The notes under the pieces were generated by a model. It made no database searches and was not told the DNA's origin. It saw nothing but the letters and a program-made list of their open reading frames with translations. The position numbers and the translations under genes are program-made. From Sphingobium sp. (GTDB lineage: Bacteria > Pseudomonadota > Alphaproteobacteria > Sphingomonadales > Sphingomonadaceae), in contig JAGIAZ010000020.1 of the NCBI GenBank assembly GCA_017744605.1, forward strand, positions 1 to 53,647: 53,647 nt of DNA. Reading direction: 5' to 3'. Each line of letters begins with the position of its first letter. Position 1 is the stretch's first letter. Positions 23,763 through 32,622 of the stretch are shown here, one piece after another.

Positions 23763-24938
23763 GTGAGCAGCGAGCGCCCCATCGACATCGCGATTGCAGG
23801 CGGCGGCCTGGCCGGCGGCCTCATCGCGCTCGCGCTGCGGGCCCGGCGGCCGGAGCTGCGCGTCGTGGTCATCGAGAGCGGCGCGAATGCGGGCGGCAAC
23901 CACATATGGTCCTGCTTCGAGCATGATGTCGCGCTGGCCGACCGCTGGCTGATCGAGCCGCTCATCGTCCATGGCTGGGGCGAGCATGCAGTGCGCTTCC
24001 CGAGCTTCGAGCGCAACCTGCCCGGCGGCTATGCGAGCCTGTCGAGCGAGCGGCTCGACGCGGCGCTGCGCGATGCGCTGCCGCCCGGCGATCTCCTGCT
24101 CGGCGCGCGGGTCACCGGGCTCATGCCGACCTGCGTCACGCTGGCCGATGGGCGCACGCTCGAAGCCGGCGGCGTCGTCGATTGCCGCGGTCCGGGCGAC
24201 CTTGGCGCCCTCGATCTCGGCTGGCAGAAGTTCGTCGGCATGAGCATGAAGACGGACGCGCCGCACGGCCTCACCCATCCGGTCATCATGGACGCGACCG
24301 TCGACCAGAGCGAGGGCTATCGCTTCGTCTACGTCCTGCCGCTTTCGGCGAGCGAATTGTTCATCGAGGACACCTACTACACGGCCGGCCCCGAGCTGGC
24401 GGTCGATGCGCTCAAGGCCCGCATCGCCGACTATGCCGCAGCGCAGGGCTGGACCAGCACGCCCGGGGACCGCATCGAGACCGGCGTACTGCCGGTCTGC
24501 ATGGGCGGCGATTTCGAACGCTATTGGCGCGCCTCCTCGCGCGGTGTCGCCAAGGCGGGCCTGCGCGGCGGCTTCTTCCACGCCATGACCGGCTACTCGC
24601 TGCCCGACGCGGTGCGCGTCGCGCTGCATCTCGCCGCCATGCCCCATCTCTCGGGCGCGGCGCTCCACGAGCGGACGCTGGCCATGGCGCGCGCGCATTG
24701 GCGCGGCCAGGCCTATTACCGCCTGCTCGCCACGATGCTGTTCCGCGCCGCCGAGCCCGCCGAACGCTGGCGCATCCTCGCGCGCTTCTATCGGCTTGAC
24801 CCGAAGCTCATCGGCCGCTTTTATGCCGGCCGATCGAGCCTCATCGACAAGCTGCGCGTCCTCATCGGCCGCCCGCCTGTTCCAATTGGCCGCGCAATCC
24901 AAGCCCTTGGCCGAGCATCGGGAGCCCCTATTACATGA
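23763..24938 (+). CDS. crtY: Lycopene beta-cyclase
   Basis: A 391-residue flavoprotein that cyclises lycopene ends to beta rings. The dinucleotide fold IAIAGGGLAGGLIALALRAR is at the N-terminus. The family motifs follow: GGNHIWSCFEHD, DCRGPGD, QKFVGMSMKTD, PVIMDATVDQSEGYRFVYVL, LFIEDTYYT, and GGFFHAMTGYSLPDAVRVA. GTG 23763 is chosen because the longer frame from 23676 covers the divergent promoter. The stop overlaps crtI (ATGA at 24935). First gene of the crtY-crtI-LOG-crtB run; the promoter should lie in 23644-23762. Confidence 0.94.
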   Translation: MSSERPIDIAIAGGGLAGGLIALALRARRPELRVVVIESGANAGGNHIWSCFEHDVALADRWLIEPLIVHGWGEHAVRFPSFERNLPGGYASLSSERLDAALRDALPPGDLLLGARVTGLMPTCVTLADGRTLEAGGVVDCRGPGDLGALDLGWQKFVGMSMKTDAPHGLTHPVIMDATVDQSEGYRFVYVLPLSASELFIEDTYYTAGPELAVDALKARIADYAAAQGWTSTPGDRIETGVLPVCMGGDFERYWRASSRGVAKAGLRGGFFHAMTGYSLPDAVRVALHLAAMPHLSGAALHERTLAMARAHWRGQAYYRLLATMLFRAAEPAERWRILARFYRLDPKLIGRFYAGRSSLIDKLRVLIGRPPVPIGRAIQALGRASGAPIT

Positions 24939-26413
24939 CGAAGGCCGTCATCATCGGCGCCGGTTTCGGCGGATTGGCGCTGGCCATCCGCCTCCAGTCG
25001 GCCGGCGTCGAAACGACCGTCGTCGAAGCGCGCGACCGGCCGGGCGGGCGGGCCTATGTCTGGGAGAAGGAGGGCTTCACCTTCGATGCGGGGCCTACGG
25101 TGGTTACCGATCCCGATTGCCTCGACCAGCTATGGCGCCTCTCCGGCCATGACATGCGCGACGATGTCACGCTGCTGCCGGTCATGCCCTTCTACCGCCT
25201 GCATTGGCGGGACGGGACGAGCTTCGACTATTCCAACGACGATGCGCAACTGCGCGCCGAGATCGCCAAGCTCGAGCCGAGCGATGTCGCCGGCTATCAT
25301 CGCTTCCTCGATTATTCGGCGGGCGTCCATGCCGAGGGCTATGAGAAGCTCGGCCATGTCGCCTTCCTCGACTTCAAGTCGATGCTGAGCGCGGCGCCGA
25401 GCCTGGCGAAATACCAGGCCTGGCGCTCGGTCTACGACATGGTCTCCAGCTTCGTGCGCAACGACAAGCTGCGCGAGGCCTTCTCCTTCCACACGCTGCT
25501 GGTCGGCGGCAATCCGATGACGACCAGCGCCATCTACGCGCTCATTCACAAGCTGGAGAAGGACGGCGGCGTCTGGTTCGCCAAGGGCGGCACCAATGCC
25601 CTGATCCGCGGCATGGTGACGCATTTCGAGCGGCTGGGCGGCACGCTGATGCTCGGCGATCCGGTGGCGAGCATCGACACCGTCGGCGACCGCGCGACCG
25701 GCGTGACCACCAGGAGCGGCCTCCGCCTCGAAGCCGATGCCGTCGCCAGCAATGCCGACCTCATGCATAGCTATCGCGATCTGCTCGCGGGCCACAAGCG
25801 TGGTCCCCGCCGGGCACAGGCGCTGGCCCGCAAGCACTGGAGCCCCAGCCTTTTCCTCGTCCATTTCGGCATCGAGGGCACCTGGCCGGGCATCCCGCAC
25901 CACATGATCCTGTTCGGCCCGCGCTACAAGGAGCTGCTGACCGACATTTACGAGCATGGCGTGCTCTCCGAGGATTTCTCGCTCTACCTGCACCACCCGA
26001 CGGTCACCGATCCGAGCCTCGCGCCGCCCGGCCATTCGACCTTCTACGCGCTCGCGCCCGTGCCCCATATGGGCAAGCTGCCGATCGACTGGGCGCAGGT
26101 CGGACCGATCATGGAAGGCCGCATTCTCGACGAGATCGAGCGCCGGCTGATCCCGGATATCCGCTCGCGCATCAAGGTCAAATTCTCCTATGCGCCGACC
26201 GATTTCGCGCAGGACCTGAACGCCCATATGGGCAGCGCCTTCAGTCTCGAGCCGCTGCTCACCCAAAGCGCCTGGTTCCGGCAGCACAATCGCGACGACA
26301 CGATTTCCAACCTCTATTTCACCGGCGCGGGCACCCATCCCGGCGCCGGCATTCCCGGCGTCGTCGGCTCCGCGCGCGCCACTGCCACCCTGATGCTGGA
26401 GAGTTTTGCTTGA
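24935..26413 (+). CDS. crtI: Phytoene desaturase
   Basis: A 492-residue FAD enzyme that converts phytoene to lycopene. Seen: VIIGAGFGGLALAIRLQSAG and VVEARDRPGGRAY at the N-terminus, FDAGPTVVTDP, and the C-terminal bacterial-type signature YFTGAGTHPGAGIPGVVGSA. The ATG overlaps the crtY stop, and its own stop overlaps the LOG start (TTGA). Length fits the CrtI family. Confidence 0.96.
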   Translation: MTKAVIIGAGFGGLALAIRLQSAGVETTVVEARDRPGGRAYVWEKEGFTFDAGPTVVTDPDCLDQLWRLSGHDMRDDVTLLPVMPFYRLHWRDGTSFDYSNDDAQLRAEIAKLEPSDVAGYHRFLDYSAGVHAEGYEKLGHVAFLDFKSMLSAAPSLAKYQAWRSVYDMVSSFVRNDKLREAFSFHTLLVGGNPMTTSAIYALIHKLEKDGGVWFAKGGTNALIRGMVTHFERLGGTLMLGDPVASIDTVGDRATGVTTRSGLRLEADAVASNADLMHSYRDLLAGHKRGPRRAQALARKHWSPSLFLVHFGIEGTWPGIPHHMILFGPRYKELLTDIYEHGVLSEDFSLYLHHPTVTDPSLAPPGHSTFYALAPVPHMGKLPIDWAQVGPIMEGRILDEIERRLIPDIRSRIKVKFSYAPTDFAQDLNAHMGSAFSLEPLLTQSAWFRQHNRDDTISNLYFTGAGTHPGAGIPGVVGSARATATLMLESFA

Positions 26414-27012
26414 GTGCTCCGAATGCTTCCCTGAACGCGCTCGCCATCTATTGCGGCTCCGCCACGCCAGCCGACCCCATCTATATGGAGACGGCGCGCA
26501 TGACCGGCCGCGCCCTCGCCGAGCGGGGCATCACCGTCGTCTATGGCGGCGGCAGGCTCGGCCTGATGGGCGCCGTCGCGGATTCAGCGCTGGAAGCCGG
26601 CGGCAAGGTGATCGGCGTGATCCCCGACAAGCTGGTCAATACCGAGGTTGCGCATCGCGGGCTCACCGAACTGCACGAAGTGCCGGACATGCATGCGCGC
26701 AAGGCGCTGTTCACCGCGCTCTCGGACGGCTTCGTCACCCTGCCCGGCGGCGTCGGCACCATGGACGAATTATGGGAGGCGGTGAGCTGGGCCCAACTCG
26801 GCTATCACGCCAAGCCTGTCGGTCTGCTCAATGCCGGCGGCTTCTACGACAGGCTGCTCGACTTCAACCGGCACATGATCGACGTCGGCTTCATCCGCCC
26901 GGCCCATGCGGGCATCCTGATCGCGCGCGACACGCTGCCCGAGCTGATCGACGCCATGACGGCCTATGAACCGCACACGCCGATTACGGCTATTCCGGTC
27001 AATCGTCTTTGA
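26410..27012 (+). CDS. LOG family nucleoside-5'-monophosphate phosphoribohydrolase
   Basis: A 200-residue Rossmann protein. The LOG motifs are present: GGGRLGLMG at 46-54, MHARKALF near 95, and PGGVGTMDE at 112-120. Characterised members cut the ribose-phosphate bond of nucleotides and activate cytokinins. The start is TTG 26410, overlapping the crtI stop by four bases, so it is translated with crtI. A LOG gene inside a carotenoid operon is unusual: the reaction has no known role in pigment synthesis. A housekeeping nucleotide-salvage role or a plant-associated cytokinin role are both possible. Confidence 0.92.
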   Translation: MSAPNASLNALAIYCGSATPADPIYMETARMTGRALAERGITVVYGGGRLGLMGAVADSALEAGGKVIGVIPDKLVNTEVAHRGLTELHEVPDMHARKALFTALSDGFVTLPGGVGTMDELWEAVSWAQLGYHAKPVGLLNAGGFYDRLLDFNRHMIDVGFIRPAHAGILIARDTLPELIDAMTAYEPHTPITAIPVNRL

Positions 27013-27037
27013 CCTCTTCTTACCTGCCTCCATCAAC

Positions 27038-27127
27038 CGTCACCCTGAACTTGTTTCAGGGTCCATCTCGCGATTTCAAGCCGGGTTCGAGACGGAAAAT
27101 GGATGCTGAAACAAGTTCAGCATGACG
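27038..27127. repeat. Dispersed palindromic repeat between LOG and crtB
   Basis: Left end CGTCACCCTGAACTTGTTTC and right end GAAACAAGTTCAGCATGACG form a long inverted repeat with compensating changes (CCC..GGG on the left arm, TGC..GCA on the right arm). It splits the crt cluster 25 bases after the LOG stop. Read in frame it yields MLKQVQHDE, a known false N-terminus. Confidence 0.8.
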
Positions 27128-27147
27128 AAGTGCGAGAGATAGGGGCT

Positions 27148-28080
27148 GTGAACAGGAACGAACTCGTCGCTCACGCCCGGATAAGCATCTCGCGCGGATC
27201 GAAGAGCTTCCGCGCCGCTTCGCGCCTGTTCGATCCGCAAACCCGCGAGCGGGCCTGGCTGCTTTATGCCTGGTGCCGCGCCTGCGACGACATTGCCGAT
27301 GGCCAGGATCATGGCGGCGCCATGTCCACGACCGACGATCCGCAGGCGCGCCTCGCCGAGATCGAGACGCTGACCGATCATGCCTTGCGCGGCATCGGCC
27401 AATTGCCGCCCGCTTTCCAGGGCCTCAAGGTCGTGGCGGACGAGTGCCGCATTCCCCGCCGCTACATGGACGATCTCATCGCCGGCTTCGCACGCGATGC
27501 AGGCGGCTGGCGTCCGCAGAGCGAAGCGGATCTGATGGACTATTGCTATCATGTCGCGGGCAGCGTCGGCTGCATGATGGCCATCGTCATGGGCGTGGAC
27601 CCTGACGACACGGCCACGCTGGACCGCGCCTGCGACCTCGGTCTGGCTTTCCAGCTCGCCAACATTGCCCGCGATATCGCCGAGGATGCCGCCGCCGGGC
27701 GCTGTTATCTGCCGGCGGACTGGCTGGCGGAAGCCGGTATCGCATTCGACGCCATCATGGCGCCGGAGAACCGGGCCGCGCTCGCCGGCCTCGCCAGGCG
27801 TCTCGCGAACCTCGCCGCCGCCTATGAAAAAAGTGCGCGCCACGGCACGCCCGCCCTGCCGCACCGCTCGGCCTGGGCGGTGCTCTCCGCCGCCGCCATC
27901 TATGGCGCCATCGCCCGCAAGGTCGCCGCCAATCCCGCCCGCGCGCTCGAGGCCCGCGTCTTCACGTCCAGGGTCGAGAAAGCCGGTTTCGCCCTCAATG
28001 CCTGGCGCCAGGCGCGGCGGCGCAAATGGATCTATCGCGCCGGTGCGCGCGAAGCGAACCTCTGGACGCGTCCCGCCTGA
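27148..28080 (+). CDS. crtB: Phytoene synthase
   Basis: A 310-residue prenyltransferase that condenses two geranylgeranyl diphosphates to phytoene. Both aspartate-rich motifs are visible: CRACDDIADG near residue 45 and FQLANIARDIAEDAAAGRCY near 175, with LPADWLAEAG after. GTG 27148 is chosen, after GAGATAGGGGC; upstream codons in this frame come from the dispersed repeat and are not part of the protein. The precursor gene crtE is not in this window. Confidence 0.94.
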   Translation: MNRNELVAHARISISRGSKSFRAASRLFDPQTRERAWLLYAWCRACDDIADGQDHGGAMSTTDDPQARLAEIETLTDHALRGIGQLPPAFQGLKVVADECRIPRRYMDDLIAGFARDAGGWRPQSEADLMDYCYHVAGSVGCMMAIVMGVDPDDTATLDRACDLGLAFQLANIARDIAEDAAAGRCYLPADWLAEAGIAFDAIMAPENRAALAGLARRLANLAAAYEKSARHGTPALPHRSAWAVLSAAAIYGAIARKVAANPARALEARVFTSRVEKAGFALNAWRQARRRKWIYRAGAREANLWTRPA

Positions 28081-28143
28081 GAACAGTCCCGCAGGATTCT
28101 GACGGCGATCAGGCAGCGCGGCCAAGCGCTTCCCCCAACGTCG

Positions 28144-28947
28144 TCAGCTTTGCCCTTCGCCGAGGACCGCGACCGCGCGGTCATGCAACCGGGCGACACC
28201 GGCCGCGTGAATCTGCGGCACGGCGCACAAAATGCCGAGCGCGCGCGGGTCGGGCCGATTGAACCGAAGCGGCCGGCCCAACACGTCGGTGACGATTGCG
28301 CCCGCCTCCCTGGCGATGATGCAGGCGGCAGCAATGTCCCATTCCGCACCCCAGCGGATGCTCGCCACCGCGTCCGCCTCGTCGGCCGCCACCATGGCGA
28401 TGCGCAGGGCGATGCTGTTCGGCTTCGGCACGAGCACATAATCGATATCGATGCCGCGCAGATGGTCGGCCGGCACGCGCGCCTTCGACAGCGTGGGGTG
28501 CGATCCGCAGCGCAGCCGCACGCCGTTGCGCCATGCCCCTTCCCCGCGCGCTGCCCACCAGAGTTCGTTGCGCGCCGGCGCCGCCAATATGCCGATCGCG
28601 ACCTCGCCATCCTCGACCAGCGCGACCGAGACCGCCCAGCCGGGGCGCCCCCGTATGAAATCGCGGGTGCCGTCGATCGGGTCGACCACCCAGGCGAAGC
28701 GCTTTTCCGCCCGGCCCGGAGACGCGGCGCTTTCCTCGGAAAGCCAGGCCGCCTCGGGGATGAGCGCGCTCAGCCGTTCGCGCAGCAGCGCGTCGACCAT
28801 GAGGTCGGTCTCGCTCACCGGATGGCCGGGCTCTTTTTCCCATTGCTTCTCGACGCGTTTGCCGAGCGCCCAGTAGCCCATGGCGGCATGCGCCGCGTCC
28901 TTCGCGATATCGATGATCGGTGCAAGGCGCGGATCACTCGCCGGCAA
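28144..28947 (-). CDS. Inositol-monophosphatase-family phosphatase (CysQ-like)
   Basis: A 267-residue Mg-dependent phosphatase. The signature WVVDPIDGTRDFIRGRPGWA and the C-terminal WGAEWDIAAACIIAREAGA carry the metal-binding Asp residues, and WLSEESAA supplies the Glu. It could act on inositol phosphate, 3'-phosphoadenosine 5'-phosphate (CysQ) or histidinol phosphate; the sequence does not decide. Start TTG 28947 overlaps the end of pmbA by 14 bases, giving the family-length N-terminus (PASDPRLAPIIDIAKDAAHA). Coupled translation with pmbA is likely. Confidence 0.88.
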   Translation of the reverse strand: MPASDPRLAPIIDIAKDAAHAAMGYWALGKRVEKQWEKEPGHPVSETDLMVDALLRERLSALIPEAAWLSEESAASPGRAEKRFAWVVDPIDGTRDFIRGRPGWAVSVALVEDGEVAIGILAAPARNELWWAARGEGAWRNGVRLRCGSHPTLSKARVPADHLRGIDIDYVLVPKPNSIALRIAMVAADEADAVASIRWGAEWDIAAACIIAREAGAIVTDVLGRPLRFNRPDPRALGILCAVPQIHAAGVARLHDRAVAVLGEGQS

Positions 28948-30280
28948 CGGTCATCCCATCGATGCGCAGCGTCGGCACATTCACCACATAACGGAATTCG
29001 AGGTCGTTGGCGGCGACCAGGTTCAGCATCATGTCCTTGAGATTGCCGGCAATGGTGACTTCCGAGACGGCGTCGCCAATCGCGCCGTTTTCGATGAGGA
29101 AGCCCGAAGCGCCGCGGCTATAATCGCCCGTCACGCCATTCACGCCATGACCGATCAGTTCGGTCACATAGATGCCCTGCTTGATGCCGGCGGACAGCTC
29201 GCGCGCGGTCATCTCGCTCGCGCTCTCGAGATGGACATTGGTGGCGCCCGCACCCGGCGATCCGCCGCCGCGCGTGGCATGACCGGTCGGGCGTTCGCCC
29301 AGCTGCCGCGCGGAGGCACTGTCGAGCAGCCAGTCGGTCAGTATGCCGTCGTCGATCAGATTGAGCCTGGCGGTCGGAAGCCCCTCGCCGTCGAACGGGC
29401 GCGAACGCAGGCCGCGCACGCGCAGCGGATCGTCGACGATGTTGATGCCCGCGGGCAGGATGCGCTCACCCTTCTTGCCGAGCAGGAAGCTCGCCTTGCG
29501 CGTGACGGCGGGGCCGGTCATCGCGCCCAGCACATGCCCGATCAGGCTGCCGCCGACGCGCGGATCGAAGATGATCGGCATGGCGCCGCTCGGCACCCGG
29601 CGCGGATGGAGCCGGGAGACGGCGCGCGTGCCGGCCCGCATCCCGATGGAATCCGCCGACTCCAGGTCCTTGAGGTGGCGCGCGCTATGGCTGGCATGAT
29701 CGCGCTGCATGTTCGCGCCTTCGCCGGCCAGCACGCTCGCCCACAGGCTGTGGCTGGAGCCGCCATAGGCGCCGGCAAAGCCGTGGCTGGTGACCAGCGC
29801 GACCTGCGCCCGGCCATGACCCGCGCCGCCGCCCTCGCTGTTGGTGACGCCCTGCACGGCCCGCGCTGAATCCTCCACGGCAAGCGCCCGCTCGCGCAGC
29901 GCCGCCATGTCCGCTTCCTGGCCGTCGTCAATGTCGAGGCCCGGCAATTTCCGGCGCATCAGCCGGTCCTCGGGCGCGAGGCCGGCATAGGCATCCTCGG
30001 GCGCTTCGCTGGCCATGGCCAGGACACGCTCGACCAATGTGGACAGCGTGCGCGGCGAAAGATCGGACGAGGAGACCGTTGCCGAGCGCCTGCCCACGAA
30101 GACGCGGAGGCCGATATGCTCGGATTCCGAGCGCTCGACATCCTCGAGCTGGCCCAGGCGCACAGTGACGCCGGCCGACGCATCGCAACCATAGATGGCG
30201 TCCGCCGCGTCGGCCCCGGCCTTGCGCGCGGCATCGACCAGGGACTGCGCGCGGTTCAGGGCTTCATCGAGGCTGAGCAT
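28934..30280 (-). CDS. pmbA: TldE/PmbA metalloprotease subunit
   Basis: A 448-residue subunit of the TldD-TldE peptidase, which processes small peptides and helps clear unfolded or modified ones. Seen: VTVRLGQLEDVERSESEHIG, GLRVFVGRRSATVSSSDLSP, the central IIFDPRVGGSLIGHVLGAMT, DDGILTDWLLDSASARQLG, ATNVHLE and ELIGHGVNGVTGDYSRGASG near the C-terminus. PmbA lacks the HExxxH of TldD, as here. TldD is not in the window. The downstream phosphatase overlaps its end. Confidence 0.93.
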   Translation of the reverse strand: MLSLDEALNRAQSLVDAARKAGADAADAIYGCDASAGVTVRLGQLEDVERSESEHIGLRVFVGRRSATVSSSDLSPRTLSTLVERVLAMASEAPEDAYAGLAPEDRLMRRKLPGLDIDDGQEADMAALRERALAVEDSARAVQGVTNSEGGGAGHGRAQVALVTSHGFAGAYGGSSHSLWASVLAGEGANMQRDHASHSARHLKDLESADSIGMRAGTRAVSRLHPRRVPSGAMPIIFDPRVGGSLIGHVLGAMTGPAVTRKASFLLGKKGERILPAGINIVDDPLRVRGLRSRPFDGEGLPTARLNLIDDGILTDWLLDSASARQLGERPTGHATRGGGSPGAGATNVHLESASEMTARELSAGIKQGIYVTELIGHGVNGVTGDYSRGASGFLIENGAIGDAVSEVTIAGNLKDMMLNLVAANDLEFRYVVNVPTLRIDGMTVAGE

Positions 30281-30447
30281 AAGCGAGGGAATCCGGCAGA
30301 AAGAATAGGATCACGCGCTGTAGACCCGTGCCCGGACGGACGCAATGCAGGGACTCAGGCGGACCGCACACCCCTTTTCGTCATCCCGGCGAAAGCTGGG
30401 ATCTCGGACGGATCGGTGTAGCCGGTCCGGTATTCGAAACGGCAGGT
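30281..30447. other. Intergenic sequence upstream of the palindromic repeat
   Basis: No gene seen. TCATCCCGGCGAAAGCTGGGATC (first part, 30379-30395, and onward) is a further short inverted element of the common CCCGGCGAAAGC-x-GGG kind. The pmbA promoter must lie in this stretch on the minus strand. Confidence 0.4.
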
Positions 30448-30590
30448 CTAGAGGCTGTCCATCCACGTCGAACCGCTCGTCATTGCGAGCCGGGCTTCAG
30501 CCGGACGAAGCAATCCAGAGGCAGGCAAAACCGGCCTGGATGGCCGCGCGACTTCGTGCTCGCAATGACGATTCAGGCGTGCTGGATCGG
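30448..30590 (+). repeat. Dispersed palindromic repeat, copy 2 (about 140 bp)
   Basis: TCGTCATTGCGAGC (30478-30491) and GCTCGCAATGACGA (near 30558-30571) form the inverted ends, with CGAAGCAATCCAGAGGC and GGCCTGGATGGCCGCGCG inside. The whole unit, flanks included, matches the reverse complement of 9332-9475. It stops four bases short of the nudC stop. Confidence 0.85.
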
Positions 30591-30593
30591 CGA

Positions 30594-31502
30594 CTAGCCC
30601 CGCTCCAGCCACAGCTCCAGCATGTGGCGCGCCACCGCGATGGACGATGGCGGCAGGAAGAGCGCCTCTTCCTCCTCGGCCAGGGCCTTCGCCACGTCGG
30701 CGCGGTTGACCCAGATCGCCTCGGCAATCTCGGCCGTGTCGAGCGTCAGCGCATCATCCTCCGCCTGCGCCATGCAGGCGATCATCAGCTGCGAAGGGAA
30801 GGGCCAGGGTTGGCTCATGAGATAGTCGACACGGCCGACCCGGATGCCTGCCTCCTCGAACAGCTCGCGCCGCACCGCCTCCTCGATCGTCTCGCCGGGC
30901 TCGACGAAGCCGGCCAGCGCCGAGAAGCGGCGCGGCGGGAAGCGCCCGTTGCGGCCGACGAGCACCTTGCCCCGATATTCGGCCAGCATGATGACGACGG
31001 GATCGGTGCGGGGAAAATGCTCGGTCGCGCAGGCGCCGCATTGCCGCGCCCATCCTGCCTTGATCGGCGCGGTCGACTGCCCGCATTTCGCGCAGAACCG
31101 GTGCCGCTGATGCCAGTCCGCAAGGCTGCGCGCCCCGCCATAAATGGCCAGTTCCTCGGCCTGCAGCAGCGCGGCGATCTGCCAGACGCGCGGCGGAAAG
31201 ACCGGCTCGCGCTCGGTCGGCGGCGACGGCAAGAGCGAGACGAACAGCGGCGACCCGTCGGGACGGATGCCGAGCAGCGCATGATCGACGAGGCGCGCAT
31301 CCGCCGTGACGGCCATGGTCTCGAGCATGCCGCCCTCGGCCGGGACCGGATCGAGCCCGTCGAGCACGACGATGCGGGCGCGCGGATCGGCCCATATGTC
31401 GGCGAGGCGCTCGGGATCGATGCGGACCTGGTCGACGCGGTCCAGCAGGCCGCCCGCAAAGGCGATGGGCCGGGCATTGGATCGTTCGATCGCATCGCTC
31501 AT
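30594..31502 (-). CDS. nudC: NAD+ diphosphatase / NAD-cap hydrolase (NudC)
   Basis: A 302-residue Nudix enzyme that splits NAD(H) to NMN(H) and AMP and removes NAD caps from RNA. The zinc ribbon is RFCAKCGQ with QCGACATEHFPR (four Cys, residues about 140-165). The Nudix box is GFVEPGETIEEAVRRELFEE. The NudC-specific SQPWPFPSQLM follows. The ATG overlaps the mutY stop (ATGA on the minus strand), so both come from one transcript. A dispersed repeat lies right behind its stop. Confidence 0.94.
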   Translation of the reverse strand: MSDAIERSNARPIAFAGGLLDRVDQVRIDPERLADIWADPRARIVVLDGLDPVPAEGGMLETMAVTADARLVDHALLGIRPDGSPLFVSLLPSPPTEREPVFPPRVWQIAALLQAEELAIYGGARSLADWHQRHRFCAKCGQSTAPIKAGWARQCGACATEHFPRTDPVVIMLAEYRGKVLVGRNGRFPPRRFSALAGFVEPGETIEEAVRRELFEEAGIRVGRVDYLMSQPWPFPSQLMIACMAQAEDDALTLDTAEIAEAIWVNRADVAKALAEEEEALFLPPSSIAVARHMLELWLERG

Positions 31503-32608
31503 GCCGCGCTCCCCGACGCCATCGGCGCCCCTGTCTCCGACGCGACGACCAGCATGGCCGCGCGCGCGAACAGCGTCGGCAGGCCCGCCTGCTCGATCTC
31601 ATCGACGCACCAATATTGGCCATCGCCCAACAGGCTGGCAAGCCGCGCCCCATCCGGCTTCACGGGCAGCACCAGGGCTTCGACCGACAAATCCAGCGCG
31701 AAATGGGTGAAGACATGGCGGACGGTGCCCATCGCCTGCCAGCGGCCGGGCAGCGGCGGCGTGTCGTTGCGCTCGCCCTCGCACCAGTCGCCGGTGGGCA
31801 GGGCCCTCATGCCGCCGAGCAGGCCCTTGTCCGGCCGCCGCACGAGCCAGACCTGGCCCTCCGCCTGGACCCACCAGGCCGTGCCCCTGCGCTCCGGCCG
31901 CGCCTTCCTGGCCGCCTTGACGGGGAAGCGGGCCGGATCGCCCTGCCGCCGCGCCGCGCAATCGTCCATGAGCGGGCAAATGCCGCAGGCCGGGTTGCGT
32001 GGCGTGCAGATGGTCGCGCCGAGATCCATCATCGCCTGCGCGAAATCGCCGGGATGCTCGTCCGGCGTGATGCCACCGGCGAGGTCGCGCAGGATCGGCT
32101 TGGCGCCCGGCAGCGGCGCCTCGATCGCGAACAGCCGGCTCACCACGCGCTCGACATTGCCGTCCACCACGACCGCCCGCTTGCCGAAGGCGATCGCGGC
32201 GATGGCGGCCGCCGTATAGGCGCCGACGCCGGGCAGGGTCCGCAGGGCGTCTTCGGTCTCGGGAAAACGCCCTCGATGATCCCGCGCGACCGTCCGCGCG
32301 CAGGCGAGCAGGTTGCGCGCCCGCGCATAATAGCCAAGGCCCGCCCAGGCCGCCATCAGTTCCGCCTCGTCCGCATTCGCCAGCGCCTCGACCGTCGGCC
32401 AGCGCGCCGTGAAGCTCTCGAAATAGGGGATGACCGCGGCAACGGTGGTCTGCTGCAGCATGATTTCGCTCAGCCACACGCGATAGGGATCCGGAGCCGG
32501 CGTGCCCGGCGGACTGCGCCAGGGCAGCGTGCGGGCATGCTTGCGATAATGGCGCAACAGCCGCGCGGCCACATCTCGCTCATGCCGGATTAAGCCATCG
32601 ACTGCCAT
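31499..32608 (-). CDS. mutY: A/G-specific adenine glycosylase
   Basis: A 369-residue repair enzyme that removes adenine opposite 8-oxoguanine. Motifs: LPWR at the N-terminus, SEIMLQQTTVAAVIPYF (catalytic Glu), LPGVGAYTAAAIAAIAFG (helix-hairpin-helix), VVDGNVERV (catalytic Asp), and the [4Fe-4S] ligands C-x6-C-x2-C-x5-C in CTPRNPACGICPLMDDC. The C-terminal NUDT1-like domain recognises the lesion. ATG 32608 gives a normal start; an upstream frame to 32722 would run into the divergent DUF721 gene. nudC follows, pairing two nucleotide-damage genes. Confidence 0.95.
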   Translation of the reverse strand: MAVDGLIRHERDVAARLLRHYRKHARTLPWRSPPGTPAPDPYRVWLSEIMLQQTTVAAVIPYFESFTARWPTVEALANADEAELMAAWAGLGYYARARNLLACARTVARDHRGRFPETEDALRTLPGVGAYTAAAIAAIAFGKRAVVVDGNVERVVSRLFAIEAPLPGAKPILRDLAGGITPDEHPGDFAQAMMDLGATICTPRNPACGICPLMDDCAARRQGDPARFPVKAARKARPERRGTAWWVQAEGQVWLVRRPDKGLLGGMRALPTGDWCEGERNDTPPLPGRWQAMGTVRHVFTHFALDLSVEALVLPVKPDGARLASLLGDGQYWCVDEIEQAGLPTLFARAAMLVVASETGAPMASGSAA

Positions 32609-32622
32609 GGCCCCGCTATGGC

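Noticed and set aside
27038..27127. CRISPR-like or attachment site at the crt repeat
   Set aside because: Single palindromic unit without regularly spaced copies, cas genes, tRNA or integrase.
27103..27147. Longer CrtB start with MLKQVQHDE
   Set aside because: These codons are the translated end of the dispersed repeat at 27038-27127; GTG 27148 has a better leader and begins at the family start.
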